This document shows positions 11,090 to 24,300 of a stretch of 64,000 bases of DNA, piece by piece. A program made the translations under genes and the position numbers. The notes under the pieces are model-generated. The model did no database searches. It was not told where the DNA came from and was given only the letters and a program-made list of their open reading frames with translations. Origin of the DNA: Lineus longissimus (Eukaryota > Nemertea > Pilidiophora > Heteronemertea > Lineidae); NCBI RefSeq assembly GCF_910592395.1, contig NC_088317.1, forward strand, positions 15,004,001 to 15,068,000, read 5' to 3'. Position 1 is the first letter of the stretch. The number at the start of each line of letters is the position of its first letter.

Positions 11090-12900
11090 TATGTGAGTGG
11101 TGAAGTCGATAACACACCCACCACAATGTTGCTTGATACAGGTGCTGCTCTCACACTAGCCAGCAGCGCATTGTGGGGAAAGTGTCCAGGGAGATCGCGT
11201 CAAGAGCTACAGAAAGTTGAAGGGAGTTTGCAGTCAGCCACTGGTGAGGAATTGAAGATGATTTGAATGGCAGAGGTCAACCTTCGCCTGGGATCTTTAG
11301 AGTTCAAACATCCCGTGGTGATTGTGGACAACCTGACACCTGACTGCCTACTTGCGAGTGAATTTCTGCAGGCCCATGACTGCAGTATCAGCTATAAGAC
11401 TGCGATCTTGGAAGCTGGCGACTGCGAGATTCCACTGAGAAACCAACAGGGTGGGCCAAAGGTATGCAGATTCGTCCTAGGTCGGGGTTTCCGTATACCA
11501 GCTGGTATCGAGATGATCCTACCTGGAAAGTTATCCAATGGACGGAAGGAGAGTCACCTGACACCAGGGATACTGGAAGCAGCAAAAGGGAAGCACCCTT
11601 TTATCACGGGAAGATCGCTGTTGTCCTCTGATTATGGTAAAGTTCCGGTGAGAGTGGCTAACTTTACGGATAAGCCTGTTTTTATCAGGCCTGAAAGAAC
11701 AATCAGTTGGTTCCATCCTGTTGCTGAGATAGGATCGGCGGAGGGAACACTGTCCTCAGAGCAAGACACGAACCTGAGTGAGACCACCCAAGAGACTCCA
11801 AGTCTGAACATCTTCAGTGCTAGTGCACCAAAGTCTGAGCAAGAACCACCATCGGCTCCAGGGAAGGACAGCTCCGAAGAAGATAAGGAGCGGCTGGCCG
11901 CACTGCTTGAGAAGCTGGAACTCAGTGAGCTGGATCTTGCAGAGGAACAAACGGCTGCAGTGGTTGATTTAATTGCACGACACCAGTATGTGTTTTCAAT
12001 GGCGATTTCGATCTCGGCCAGACCCAGGTGGTTCAGCATACAATTGATACTGGTGATGCCCGCCCGATCAAACAACATCCAAGGCGTCAGCCGCCCCATC
12101 GACAGCAGTTTGTGGACAAGACGATAAAGGAGCTGATGGATCACGACCTATTTCAGGAAGGACAGGACCCTTGGAGTTCTCCAATAGTACTGGCCCGGAA
12201 ACACGATGGCTCAATCCGTCTGTGTGTTGACTGTCGAAAGATGAATTCCTGCTCTGTCAATTCAACCAAACCATTGCCCAGAATTGACGAAAGCCTCAGC
12301 AAGCTGTCAGGCTCAAGGTATTTCTCATGCCTGGATTGTGCCAGTGGCTACTGGCAGTTGGATGTGTCACCTGAAGATCGAGCCAAGACGTCGTTTGTTT
12401 CAGGCACCAAGGCAGTATGAATGCCGTGTAATGCCCTTTGGCCTGACTGGAGCTCCTGCTACCTTCACCAGGCTAATGAGCTCTTCGGGGGCCTAGATTA
12501 CTGCCTGGTCTACCTGGATGATATAATCGTTCATTCTGCGACGTTCGAGGGACGTATCGCTGAGCTGGAGGAGGTCTTCACTCGCCCAGAGCAAGCTAAC
12601 CTAAAGCTGAAGCCTTCAAAGTGCAAGTTATTTCGATCCCTCATGAAATTTCTTGGCCACAAAGTGACGGCAGACGGGATTAATATGGATGAGGAGAAGG
12701 TCAGAAAGGTGGCCGATTTGCCCACTCCATCAAACATGTCAGAGGTCCGCACCTTTATGGGGCTAACGACTTATTATCAAAAGTTTGTTCCTGAGTTTGC
12801 CAACATTGCCTCTCCACTGCATCGTCTCACCCGGAAGGAGGTGCCATTCGTCTGGCCAGAGCATTGTGAGCAGGCATTCAAACTTTTGAAGGAAAAGAGA
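11090..12900 (+). pseudogene. Protease and reverse transcriptase of Gypsy element 1 (broken)
   Basis: The retropepsin site Asp-Thr-Gly-Ala is at 11135-11146, with a stop at 11264. A frame 11267-12127 continues the protease C-terminus. Reverse transcriptase shifts frame near 12028 ('HTIDTGDARPIKQ', 'SPIVLARKHDGSIRLCVDCR'), again near 12410 ('VMPFGLTGAPATFTR'), then has the catalytic 'YLDDII' near 12510 and 'FLGHKVTADGI'. Similarity stops near 12890, where an RNase H domain should begin. Confidence 0.75.
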
Positions 12901-12976
12901 GGTCTGCAACGCGTGCTATTTGATGTTTGTTATAGCAGACTACGATTGAAAGAACGGAAGAGGTTCAACGTTTCTT

Positions 12977-13696
12977 TTGCCGCAGACATTGTTTGATGTT
13001 TCGACAGCCTTGACTTCAACGGTAATCCCAACACTTAAAAAGGTAGAACGCGAGATGAAGCCACAATGGGAGATCAGCGAAAACCACCTGCTGACCATGC
13101 TGTCGGATCTGGAGATATTCGTTAGAGCTTTGCATGTTGGTGATCAGGAACTCGTGGACATAAGGAGATTCTCGCAAAGGCTGATCGTGAAGATTTGAGG
13201 TTTAAATGGTATGAACAGGAGGCCAATCCCCTTACTTTCCGATTCAATGTTTCTCAGACTGAAACCAATCTGGCACCTTTTTCCGATGGCCTATACCGGC
13301 CAGAGGGCCAAGGAGTTGCAGGTCATGCTCGAAAATGTGCGGCTGCGTCTAAGGATAAGCGATATTGTGTTGAACCACGGGCTAAATCACACTAACCATT
13401 ACGGGGAGCCTGAGGAGGACATGGTTGTAGGACATCGGTGGCTTCGCAATCAGTACCCGGTGTCCCGCCTGTATCACTTGGTACCACCAGTATCCCTGCG
13501 ACTTGCAGCAAATCAGCACCAGCAGAACAACGCCAACAGGTTCTGCCAAATGATGGAGAGGGTTGGGTTCATCTCAATTCCCCATCCAGCCATCACTGCC
13601 CACCCGGCATTCGATCGGGACGAGTTCCACTATAGTGTGGAGGCGAAGAAGGAGGTTGCGCTTACGCTGATTGATTTCGTTCGCAGCCGGGACTGA
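12977..13696 (+). pseudogene. SGNH/GDSL-hydrolase-like frame inside Gypsy element 1
   Basis: One frame runs from 12977 to 13696 with a single TGA at 13196-13198. The part after 13211 (161 residues) shows three spaced blocks of SGNH esterases: 'LLSDSMF' in place of the usual G-D-S block, 'NHGLNHTN' resembling the G-x-N block, and 'DRDEFHYS' carrying the Asp-x-x-His pair, followed by an amphipathic helix. Such domains hydrolyse acyl esters. The Gly to Ser change at block I and the internal stop suggest decay. It could also be an env-like frame of unknown function. Confidence 0.5.
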
Positions 13697-14189
13697 ACCC
13701 CTCTCCTAGCGCTCTGTAGGGAGTGGGGGGGACCGTGTCGCTCTGGCCTGGTGTTCTTGGTTGCTTTCAACTCACTCACTCTTGTGCCATCCACTACATG
13801 TACATCGGCGGAAATCATGGAACAACTCCGCTGAACTTTGTGTTTTGTGACTTGACTTGGAATTACTGGACTGTGTTGTCCCACGTCATATGGTTATGCT
13901 CTTCTGAACTGGAATATTGTGCAATTGCTGAGTGTTTGTGTGTTCATTCTTATCATGTAGTGTAGGCCTCTATGCCTGATTTGTATTCTTATGTGGTGTA
14001 CTGCTGCGGTAACTTGGAGGCTGCACCTGTGTTTTATTGATGTTGATGTGGACTTGACTGTACTCATAGTCTATATTTTATTAGTGAATTAGTGTGAACC
14101 CATATAACTTGAGGTTCAGGCCTAGGCCCACTGCCATTATTTTGTACTAGATGTATATATGTGTTCAACTCTGTGAGGTTGAACAATTT

Positions 14190-14237
14190 TGGTGGGGATG
14201 GTGTGGTGATCTGCTGGACCAGGGTCAGTGCGCGAGG
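14190..14237 (+). repeat. Polypurine tract and truncated 3' LTR of Gypsy element 1
   Basis: 'ggtggggatgg' lies directly before the LTR start at 14202. The next 29 bases match the 5' LTR start with one mismatch, then the similarity fades. Confidence 0.6.
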
Positions 14238-15335
14238 CGCGAGAAAACTCGGCAGAGATTCCAAACGAACAATATCACCCAGCGCCACTCAAGGACAGCT
14301 CAAAACAAGAGCTACCTTGGTTAAGGGATGTTGACGGAGTAGTCACCTTTTCCGAAAATGACTTCGGAAATAGGAAGATGCAGAGTTCGTCTACATCACT
14401 AATTCACCCTAAAAAAATTCTTACAACTACAGCGGTTTATATCACATTTTAACATTCTATACAGCTTTAGTCCAGTTTACTAACACAGGCGCCGAAACAA
14501 GCAAAAGTTAGTTGAGAGATGCATCACTACATCACTACTACAGCACTGCCACTGACGCTACTGTCAGTGTAATGCTGCATTATGTTGCTCAATACGAATG
14601 TAATTGAAGTAAAAAACCGCCCACTCTTTTAATAAAGGGTCCAGTCAATCAAGTTTGTACACGAATATATTGCCATTAGAGATACATGTACATGTATATA
14701 TGATTTCCCTGATCATGACTGGAAGGGGCGTTAATTAACATTGTGTTTTTTTTAATCATATAAGTATTTAGTATAGTCTACATGAATTGTATGATTTATT
14801 TTCTAGATCTCTACCGTACGCATGCATGCGTGTTTGTGCCAGTGGGTTTGAACCACACGTCCAAAAGAAGTGCTTGTTTTGTAGCGCCATGGTAAAAAAA
14901 CACTGAAGAAAGCGCCACCTATACATGTATGTTAAAATCCCCCAAACCTTGAAGTCATCACACATATCGTATAACAAAATTTCATGGTTTGAAACGGCTT
15001 GGATGAATCTTGCTCAGTCTGGGAAAAAGTTATGAGGGTCTAGCTTGGCCAAATATTGGCCTTCTGGAATCTTTTTGATAACCTGTCATCAGAATTGATA
15101 ATGTCCTTCTCACCCTAAAGTCAATATTTATTCACCCGTCCTCCACGTCACCGTTGTCAGCTGAAGATTCCGGCCGACCTTGAATTAGAACAGATAACAT
15201 ATTTCTGATAGCAAATATCCTGATTAAATCCTCGTTGATTATAATATCAGGCTTTGACGGCCCAGCTCCACACCACCAGTCTCAACAAAGCCAGAGATAT
15301 CGTCATTTGACTGAAGGAGATTCGGCAGAAACGAG
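14238..15335. other. Gap between Gypsy element 1 and ependymin copy 2
   Basis: No exon or repeat was recognised. The last 100 bases before the ATG at 15336 are presumed promoter and 5' leader; an AT-rich 'gattataatatc' lies about 95 bp upstream of the ATG. Confidence 0.35.
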
Positions 15336-18300
15336 ATGAATTTCAGCATCTTTGCTATACTTTTGGGAATCGTAGGTGTTACCTGGGGCTCACCTCTCGC
15401 AGCATTACATGGAACAAGGGTTGCAAGAGATGTCGGAGGCGCAGCACCACCGCGTTGTGGTATGTATTATTGTTGCAATTTCATGACACATTCCCAACCC
15501 CATCGGTTCAAACTGCCCAAATGGATCATGGCGGCGTACGCGAGAAGGGGCGGCTAATGGTCCATGTTTATGTAATTCACGTTGCCAGCGTTTCCAAAAA
15601 TGCGTGATCAGTCTATCGCTGTTCGCTTGTGGCATTTTCCTTGTTCCGTGATCGCTTGTGAACTTGTGATGCGTCACATACAAAATGAACCTTTGGTTGA
15701 CTTGGGGCCTACTGGTGGTTCCCATTGCTTGTATCAGGGAACTCGCAATGGACAAAAATGATGGAGATAACGGAAACAACGCCACAAGTCCACAAGTGTG
15801 ACATGGCAACGGGGTATGGATACGCCATTTGAAGATTTCTCGACACTTTTTCCGGAGCCCGTTTTCTTTTTGTCAGCAGTCAGGTCATGTCGCCCAATCA
15901 TGGCGTTCCGCCCTCACCGCCAAATTTAGATGGAGGCACGCTACCGGTACACCCGATCGGGTTTTTACAATTCCGCGCAAAGGGGATATTTAGACAATAG
16001 CGTTGCGACTGCTCTTTATAACAAATATCAAGATGGTATATATCATATACCCGAAGTAAACTGATCCGGCAGAAAAGACCACGAAGACCTCCAAAAAATG
16101 CCCCATAAATCCATTCAAATTCATCCAAAGTTCCGGACAGTGTTGCATGAGCGGACGGCGTTTAACAAAAACCCCACTTCTTAACGTTTCAGAGTTTATT
16201 TTGAGAGAAATGTGTGAAAGATGCATGAAGCATTTAACGCTTCACCTGAGCGTGCAATACAAAAATTCAATAAAAATATCCTTGCACGAGAATGCTCGAG
16301 ACCATTTCTCGTGGAATCCAGACTCGGACTGCTGAAAGACCGTTCGCTTTTACGTCATTTTCAATGTCGTCCTTAATTTTTTACCTTGAAATTCAGCCAC
16401 GTCCCGAAGTCAGCTCAAGCGTTACGTCTTCCTCGACGATTCTGGACAAAAATTACGAAACTTGCATTTTTGTCTTCATTATTTGCTATTTATAGTGATG
16501 TTTGTGGTATATGATAAATAAGGCCGTAGAAAATCATCTCGTGCTATCTGGATACTCGGATCAGCCACTCGCGCAGTTTTCTTATTTTTGTGTTTTTTCT
16601 CGCAGTTATTCCGCCACTCTGGGAAGCAAAATCAAAAGTAAGTATGGCTTTTCGCAATGTTCCGAGAATGTCTGATTGTTCACAGAACTGCTTGGCTAAT
16701 GCAGCGGTCAATTTAAACCCTGACACCCCCCTGGTCAGGCGTTCGACACTTTATAACCATTTTTGAAATTTCAATGCGCCCAGGGATCGACCCTTTTGCA
16801 CCCAGGGTGGTGCAGACATGCACCAGAACTTCACCACCCTAGGTTGGTTGCACAGGTCAGGGCTTCGACTGTTCTTCACCATTGAGAAGACAGACGTACG
16901 TCAGGATATCACCATATTAATAAAAACAGGAAAAAAAAGAATGTGTCAAAGAGAACAACAATAAAAACAATCATATTGCCCCAACTAATTTTTTTGTCAA
17001 AGTCACTCTTCGAAAGGAGACAATAATAAAACAACTCGCGTGGGATTTGTGAGTGCGCAGAACACGCGAGTGATGGTCTTCGGCCTGAAAAATCACAGAC
17101 CATCACAAGTGTGTTCTGCGCACTGACACAAATCACACGAGAGTTCTTTTATGATTATCATACCAAGATGTTCGCCAAAAAAGGCAATTCAGTGCTCAAA
17201 ATCTGTGAAAAATTGCCCGCTGCCGGCCACCATGACATCACGTCATGAAACATGAATGTTCCACTGGTGACACAACTTCGTCGATGCCTGGCGGGCGACG
17301 CTTATCGGGAAATTCGTGACGTCATCCAAGAGACGAAATCCACGGTAATTTCTGCTCACCTTTTCACATGTGTGGCCATCCCAAACTCGCACAGTGCCGA
17401 AATTAAAATTCAATTTCAGACACTTGAATTGGTAAAATTCCGCCATCTTGGATATCGGCATCCTGAGATTCAGGTGTTTTCAACACTGCGTCACCACCAC
17501 TTCAAACTCCAAAGTCTTATCCAGGCCTAGTAAGTGCCACCTTCTTTCATAAAATGGCTTGTTTTATCAATAAATAACAAAATATGAGCTTTGTAAATAA
17601 AACCCGCGATGTTCTGGTGTGTTTTTACGTGAATTTATTGCAAACTATCAATGCAGCGTAGTGCAGCCATCGTGTTCTCGGGCGTAGTGGTGATGCGATA
17701 GCCTCTTTGCAATTGTAAAGATTCTTTTCATTTCCACATCCGCGGTACTGCTTTTCAAGATGGTGGCAATTCACCAGTTCTAGAGGCGTTGTAAGGAACG
17801 AAATCAGCGCCTCTAGTGTCAAGATTGTGGCCATCCCCGCCATCTTGCCTATAATAGTGATATTATGATAATGAGGTGATCTGATGGTGATACGCCGTCG
17901 TTGGCCGGGCAAGATTCCTGATCGCCAGACGTTCGCCACCAAGGAAAAAGCCATGCGCCACGCATTCGACAAAGCTAATTCTCCTGATGTCCAGACTGTC
18001 GACAATTTTTCACCGACATCTTTTCAGCTTATCGCCATGACATCGTCGTTTGAAAAAAAATCCTTTGCTCAGACATCGACGCTAAATCGACGTCGATCCC
18101 TGACCAGGGGGGTGTCAGGGTTTACATTGACCGCTGCATAAATAGGCATGGTTCCAAAAAGGTGCGGTTAATGCAAAAACCGCCCGGTGATATTGATGAT
18201 ATTATTGATCGAAACGTGTCACGAATACAATAAAAGTTCCTTAAAAATAAGAATTGTTTCACATTTTTCAACTGAAAACTAACTGATATTTAAACTATTG

Positions 18301-21300
18301 AGATAGCACGTGGCGCAACGAACTAGATGGAAGATGGCAAAAATGTGTCTAAGGGTTGGAAATATCAGCAATAAACCTCGTGAGAGTCAGAGTTCATACA
18401 AAAGCAAAAACAATTGTTGATCAGAAGTAGGGTGTGCTTTAATTAACGCCCAGTCGCAATTCATTTCAGATTATCGATAAACAGCGCAACGCGTCACCGA
18501 GTCAGCCACTGATTAACAATATTTCTTTCGATAGAAACAATAGACGTATTAGGTATGTTCAGAAAGATGGGAGCACACAGAACCAAATAAATGTGTGCGA
18601 GATCTAAGTACATGTATATGCATATTTATTTTCCATATAATATGCTACATCTTCGTTTTGAAATACCTCCGCGACACGATTTTGTAAACGTGTAGTGCTC
18701 CCGGCTTTAATGTGCTCAATGTTTGAATACACGCGGTGATGGGTCTCAATGCCAGGGGCAGATGTTTATTTTATAAATTTCTGGTTCAAATGTCAACTCC
18801 TGTATCGGAGATGGGAGCGACATGCAATCGGTATCAAACTCAGTGACTGTATACCAGTTTTATAACCCTAAACGAAGATATTTTTCGTAATAATAATGAT
18901 GACTTTATTCACATAAACTAATACATGTAGTTTGTCGTAATTACAATCTATACTGTACAGATTTACATGATATTACAAGATGGCGAAAAGAAGCAGTACA
19001 AAGGAACTTACGAAACTATAAATTTTTCGATTTTTTAGAATTGAAGCCTCCCTCGACGACGTATCGGAGGGTGTCGTTCAGTATATCCTTTTTAAGGTAA
19101 GTACCTTTTCATCTAACATTCTGTCGAATGTCTGTGACCATTCGTGGAAACTGGCAGACCGGCTTTAACCTTTTCATTGCCAACGTCTTGTGACCATCAT
19201 GTTTATTTGCTCTCGCCGGTTTCGGCCTGTGACAATGTCAACCCCAAGAAAGCTGTTTCGAGGAGGTCAATGGTATCAAGATTCACCCAGATAACCCTTG
19301 GAAAAGACAATAGAACAAGGGGAAAAACGACCTGGGAGCGGGCTTTGTTTAGAGACAATAGACCGTGTATTGGGCTAGGCCTGAATTCTTTTAACTCCAA
19401 GGTAAGGGGCCCAGAAAGTAATGGCCAATTTTGTAGATGGTGTGGCCCTTTCTCATTACGATCCCCTTCGTTGCATACCACCCGGCTGACGAGTGATACG
19501 TTCTTGACTCGACCACCCTTAGCCTCCAGGCTCTAGGTTTGTCCACAGCTCGCTAAAATCAGTCGTATGGACTCGGCCAAGTCCGGCACCAATATTCATT
19601 CGACAGAAAATTAAATTCTAGACAAAACGAGCTTAATGTCAGCGAACATGCGACAAGAGTGCTTATTTTGGTTGGCCAGGCCAAGTCATCAATAAGTTTT
19701 TTTATTACAGGATGATCGTATTATATCCTATCTACCAATCGTAAAAAAATGCTTCACTGTTAATGACGTTTCAACCGAATTGATGTTGAAGACATATGAA
19801 GTGCCGGCGAATGCAACATACTTCGGAACAACAAACTTGGGAGATGTTTGGTACCACAAACAGGCGTATCCGTTGTATATCCGTAAGGCCAATTTCCAAC
19901 CCCAGCCTCGTCCCAAGTCACTGCAATGCGCATCCGCCAATTTCTTACGCAAGGTTGGATTGTAGCTACATTGACCGGAGCGATCGACCACCCAAATATC
20001 ATGAGATCTCGCTGGGAGGCGCATGGTTTTACCAGGCTGCTCAGCTCTGAACTCCTAAAGATAAAGGCTATACAACGCATTTTGTCTGAGAGATAAAATT
20101 GACTAGGCCTACATAATTTCCCGTGCTATGGCGTGGTGGTGGGCATTCTTTGTCTTCGAGGGTTTTTAGAACCTCGTCGAAATACCATTTCCTCCGCTAT
20201 TAGTCTAATAATTGCTACTAAACGCCGCGAGTAACTCTATTTGAGGCATGTATTTTGTGACAAAAATCAAGCAACAACCAGCCAATAGTAGTGATAGCCA
20301 TTGAAGAGAAGAAATATCTTGCAAAAGCCCCCTACTGTCAAAATTTGAAACCTAGTGCTAGTTAAGTTGCTATGGTATTGGTTCCAATTTCTTAGTCTTT
20401 ATTTATTCTTGATAATGCCACCAGCTTATTAGATGCAGTAGCCTGTTAATCTGGCATATTCCTCATCCGTTATGAGCGATTGATGATGCTTAATTATGCC
20501 ATCGACTGTCCCGCATGAGGGCGAGGGTCACGGTAAACTGAGGCGCGGGCTAAGTGCTATTAACAGCAGATCTGAAGGTGTAGGCCAGATGCATACTGCT
20601 TCAATTAACTCCCGATAATACCGGTCCTTTATGCTTTTAGATTATACTGTCGAAACGACCATGGCAGATATCTATCTTACATTGACTGATGATGGGAGCT
20701 GTTTACCTGTGTCTATGACGGCTCACTTCAATTCATATCAGTTTAACAGAACTGCATCGTAAGTACCCGTCATAACAAGATGTCTAAGGGCCTGGCGCTC
20801 AGCTGAGTTAATATCATTAATATCTTCCCGGTGTTTAGTTCATTATGCATGAAAATGGCATGCTCCATGGTATTTGATATCCTTTTGCGTTCACTACGGT
20901 ACCAATGTTTTTGGTTGACATAATTATGCCACTGTTGGAACATTCTCATGGTTTATGGTATGCACCTGTTGATGGGCCATATGAATAAAAACTAGCATAA
21001 GCTTTTACTTCAGATTTTGAAGTATTTAGTATGCTTCAAAAATTGGAATAGTTTAGTACTTGTGAAAGCAAAGGATTTTTAGAAATCAGTATTTGCTACC
21101 AAGTCAAGTAAATGCTGGACTACATAAGAACGAAAATGTAGGATAAACCTTTTACTTGGTAGTATAAATGTATTTTCTTGGAATCATGTAGCCTTTAAAA
21201 GTCGAAGTGAATGGTTGGTTGTTCCTCTTTGCCGGACTGCATTCACATTTTGTTTGGTGGACATGTCATGCAAGAATTGGTCAAACCATACATCCATTTA

Positions 21301-24300
21301 TGGAGAATCAGAGTGCATGGATTCCGAGTCATTAAAAATGTCTAAAGAATTATTCTTGGGTCATGAAGGGAAACCTGCGTTGTTTAGTATGAAAGTGAAA
21401 AATATGAGAGAGTTAAGAAAATTATGTTTTATTGAACAATAGTAAGTTTTGATTGTCTGCTTGGCTCCTTGCCAGTTAAATAACATGTGACTATACACAA
21501 AATAGAAAACTTTGATGGAAATTGTAAATCATTTTTTTATCTATCAGGGGAAAACAAGCTGATGATGATCAAGTAAATCATTCATGAGAAATCGTTTTGT
21601 TGCTGAAGCTTGCATGACAAAGTTAATGCTAAACCTTTTCTTGTGCTCTACTGCGCCACCGTAGTTTTCTATTTAGACCAGCGATGACGTCATTTCTGGT
21701 GATTCCCAACGCTATTTGGTATTGTACAGTATGCAATGTATTTTTTCAGCGCTGTCAGTTGCCGAAGAGAATGCCGTAGCTCCCTCAATTTCCAATCAAT
21801 TTTTATGGGAGTGACATTATTGTATTGCTTAGAATGTCTACTTTTTACTCATGAAAGAATCGTAGAACTAAAACTTAATAGGCGAACAGAATCATGCCGA
21901 TTCACTGCACATACTGTGGGAATTCTCCACTTCAAAATACATCGGCGATGTCATCGCGAACAGAGCATGCACTTCCGATATCGTTTTCACAGAAATGTGG
22001 CCAAATTTTCAAGAACTAATTTCTGAAAGTAGTCCCTAAAGACCTTATGACTACCACTGAAACGAACTAGTGATAATATCGCCTACCAGACTACCGTAGT
22101 ACTAGCCCGTAGCCAGGTAGCGGGCCATCGTCATCGAGCTGAGTGTCATTGAGCTCCAAGATTATTGCACATGGAGTAAACAACATGCCGCCATTTTGTC
22201 TCCGCTTCGGTATTTCGTAGGCCTCTTATAATGCACCCAACATAATAAGGCCTTACATCGTCGATTGAATAGGAACACCACACAAAACAAAATAAAGTGG
22301 GGGTACAATGATTACGAAGCTGAAGTGAACAGTGATTTATTCTTGGAGCTACTGCTGTTTTTTTGTGTAGCTGCCATGTTTTGAGAACTGGCAAATAGGA
22401 GACTTCATTGATGGCTGACGTCATCGGGCGGGAATTTGAATCAGCAGAAATAATTAAAAGGCAGGTAGCGCCCTCTCCTGTTAAAATTTTGAACTTTTTC
22501 TCAAAAAAATAGTTTTTCAAGAATTTTATCTTAATATTAAAGCATATTTCGACTAATTCTGCTGCTCCTAGGCCGATATAGGCCAGTTTCCTTCATGCGC
22601 TCTCGCTCGCAGGAAGTAGGTCGAATGGCGACAAATTTTGTTTTGAAAGTAGAGTTTGACCAGAAGTATCCAGAAATGCAAAATTGAAGTCTCTAGGTCT
22701 TACGGTTACAAAATGTGCCCCTGTGGACAGATGGATGGAGTGACTGACTGGCGGACAGACGCCACTCGAATAGCTATTTGATAAGCTCAGCAGACCTTCG
22801 GTCAGCTGAGCTAAAAATGAATTGTACATGTATACATGTATATGGCAAGCCAGGGTTTTTTTTCATTTAATCATCTTTTTTTAGAAACACAGTTTGTTTG
22901 TTGGTTATTTCTATTTTGGCAAAAAAACTAGTTTCTTTTTTTAAGCAGGTTTGTTTCTATTTAAAGGGGGACTATAGGCAGGTGCAGAGGGGCTAATTTG
23001 GCCATCTTCAGGTGACTAATATACACAGTATTAAGGGCCCTGGGTCATGTCTGATTCAGCACTAAATGTATTCCTCTTTCGGGAAGCCTTTGGATGAGTT
23101 GGGGTTTCCATTGTAAAGCGCATTGAGCGGACAATTGTCTGGATACTGCGCTATATAAGCATCATTTATATATACTGTGCTCGCGCAGTTACCTCGTCGT
23201 CGAAGGCGTTCCCAAACAACATTGAAGGTGTAAACCGAAGTCACAACTAATAGGGGCTAAACTGATGAGTGCATGGCTTAACACAAAGAGGATCTATTTA
23301 GGGGAATGTCTCTGTCCATTGCTTTTGTGGAATTCAACGTTTCAGGGCGTTGATAATTTGCATAGGCAAAGGTCGTAAGTATGGAGATTTGCTCATTTCG
23401 GGCAGTGTTCGGGACTGTTTTCATAATACCCAAATACAATTTACTGAAGGTATTGTCGCTCGATTAATAAGAGAGTTTAGGAGACAGTCCAGCTGACACG
23501 TCCCCGCTAACGCAGTTTTTTTACAAGCAAGTACTGTAAAAAGATATTTACATTTAGCGGTAGTGTTTTCGGGAGTGTGCTAGAAGACCTAAAGACCGAG
23601 TCAGAATTATGGTTATCAAATGGACAACCGATGTATAACTAAAGAACGTAATTAGTTAAATTCGTTTCAATAATATCCGTTTCTTTACATTGAGATATCA
23701 GGCGGGTGAATTTAACTCAGGTTAATCTAACTCAGGTTCATCCTGGAACTGAACATCATTATTCTCTTCGTCAGTACTCAGTTCATCAGCTCCAAGTAGA
23801 AGCTCTTCACCTGCTTGTACCTCCTTAATAAGTCCGGTTGCTCGAAATGCACGGTCTGGAGCATCGGCTGAAACATCTGCCCATGCTTTGCTGACTATAG
23901 TAACCACATCCGCTAAATTTATTTTTGGACACTGTCCATCTGGTGTTGTGTTTCTCCATTTCCAGTTACTCCACTTAGCCCTTAGGGTGCATTTGAATCA
24001 TCTAATCACTGTCAAGTCCAGTGGTTGTACCAGTGACGTACATCCAGCTGGAATGAAGTCCAATAACATCCCGTCTTCAATGAGAGGAACCGTGAACTCC
24101 TCTGTCATATGTGGACGAAACCTGTCAAGAATAAGTAACATGTCTCCTGGTTCCGTATCCCGAGCAACTGGCAGTGCAATTTCATCCAAATAAAATTGGA
24201 GAGTGTCCCCGTTTTACCAACCTGTCCTAGATAACGTAACCCTTATATTATCAGGGATGTTACCGAGGTCTCTAATTTGACGAATGTATCCTTGCTCCCG

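Larger units (their letters stand above)
8570..14237 (+). mobile_element. Degenerate Gypsy-type LTR retrotransposon 1
   Basis: A 5' LTR begins at 8570 with 'tgtggtgatctgctggacca'. The same sequence reappears at 14202 after a purine-rich tract, marking the start of a truncated 3' LTR. Between them are gag with zinc knuckles, a retropepsin with an Asp-Thr-Gly-Ala site, and reverse transcriptase, all broken by stops and frameshifts. RNase H and integrase were not found; an SGNH-hydrolase-like frame occupies the 3' third. It lies between the two ependymin-related genes. Confidence 0.8.

Noticed and set aside
17252-17530. 92-codon plus frame inside the Harbinger-like element
   Set aside because: No transposase or DNA-binding motif. 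It does not fit the ependymin phase chain.
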